NCBI GenBank assembly: GCA_003538495.1
Contig: DPSD01000746.1
Coordinates: 1 to 23,854, forward strand
Direction of reading: 5' to 3'
Source of the DNA: Accumulibacter sp.
GTDB taxonomy: Bacteria; Pseudomonadota; Gammaproteobacteria; Burkholderiales; Rhodocyclaceae
Length of the DNA stretch: 23,854 bases
Under the pieces are notes generated by a model, which searched no databases, was not told the origin of the DNA, and saw only the letters and a program-made list of their open reading frames with translations. This document shows, in pieces, positions 23,774-23,854 of the stretch (its first letter is position 1; every line of letters starts with the position of its first letter). The position numbers were made by a program, and so were the translations under genes.

Positions 23774-23854
23774 TGCGCGGGCGCGACGGGCGCCGTGGTT
23801 AATGAGATAGCGGCCGGCGACATCCGGGTTGTCGCGCACGGAAATGGGGGTCTT
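23711..23854 (-). mobile_element. Possible transposase remnant at the maeB break (tentative)
   Basis: On the minus strand the sequence after the break is open to the window edge and reads PISVRDNPDVAGRYLINHGA, then RRARASRLADK. The core resembles the block 'ISxRGDxYLRxLLIHGARA' near the C-terminus of IS110-family transposases. The match is short and imperfect, and the frame continues into antisense maeB. It may be a decayed element or chance. Confidence 0.2.

Overview
The window reads as high-GC chromosomal DNA from a betaproteobacterium. The best guess is a member of the Rhodocyclales close to Candidatus Accumulibacter or Dechloromonas. This rests on the general look of the proteins, the tolB-pal-cpoB-queE/queC block, a polyhydroxyalkanoate (PHA) depolymerase beside a phasin, a c-di-GMP PilZ protein and a MaeB-type malic enzyme start. 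No similarity search was run, so the taxonomy is inference. No rRNA, tRNA, CRISPR array or complete insertion sequence was seen.

Layout. 1-2417 (minus): an N-acyl-D-amino-acid deacylase followed by a class II aldolase/adducin protein that runs off the left edge. 2622-3662 (plus): a 50-residue four-cysteine protein, a 167-residue protein of unknown function and a DUF1330 protein. 4043-7827 (plus): a translationally coupled SbcD-like nuclease and SbcC/YhaN-like ATPase. 8096-8967 (plus): a VapB-like antitoxin stub whose stop codon overlaps the start of a secreted lytic transglycosylase. 9300-15901 (plus): tolB, pal, cpoB, queE, then a pilZ/PHA-depolymerase/phasin insert, then queC. 15949-17268 (minus): a CorC/HlyC-type membrane protein. 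17886-18611 (plus): a membrane-anchored lytic transglycosylase. 18625-23213 (minus): an EF-G paralogue overlapping plsB. 23534-23773 (plus): the first ~59 residues of a MaeB malic enzyme joined to unrelated sequence.

How the genes fit together. The Tol-Pal block (TolB, Pal, CpoB) and the two lytic transglycosylases serve envelope constriction and peptidoglycan turnover. PlsB starts phospholipid synthesis. QueE and QueC act in 7-deazaguanine (queuosine precursor) synthesis. The depolymerase, phasin and PilZ protein suggest storage-polymer metabolism with a possible c-di-GMP link. The SbcCD-like pair is a DNA end-processing machine.

The most interesting points are: the unknown small Cys-rich protein and its partner; the VapB-like stub, with an inverted-repeat operator candidate, coupled to a cell-wall hydrolase; the PHA/c-di-GMP cassette splitting queE from queC; the hook-less SbcC-like protein with a predicted beta insertion; the EF-G paralogue without the catalytic histidine overlapping plsB; and the broken malic enzyme gene at the right edge. 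None of these is proven to be a new system from sequence alone.
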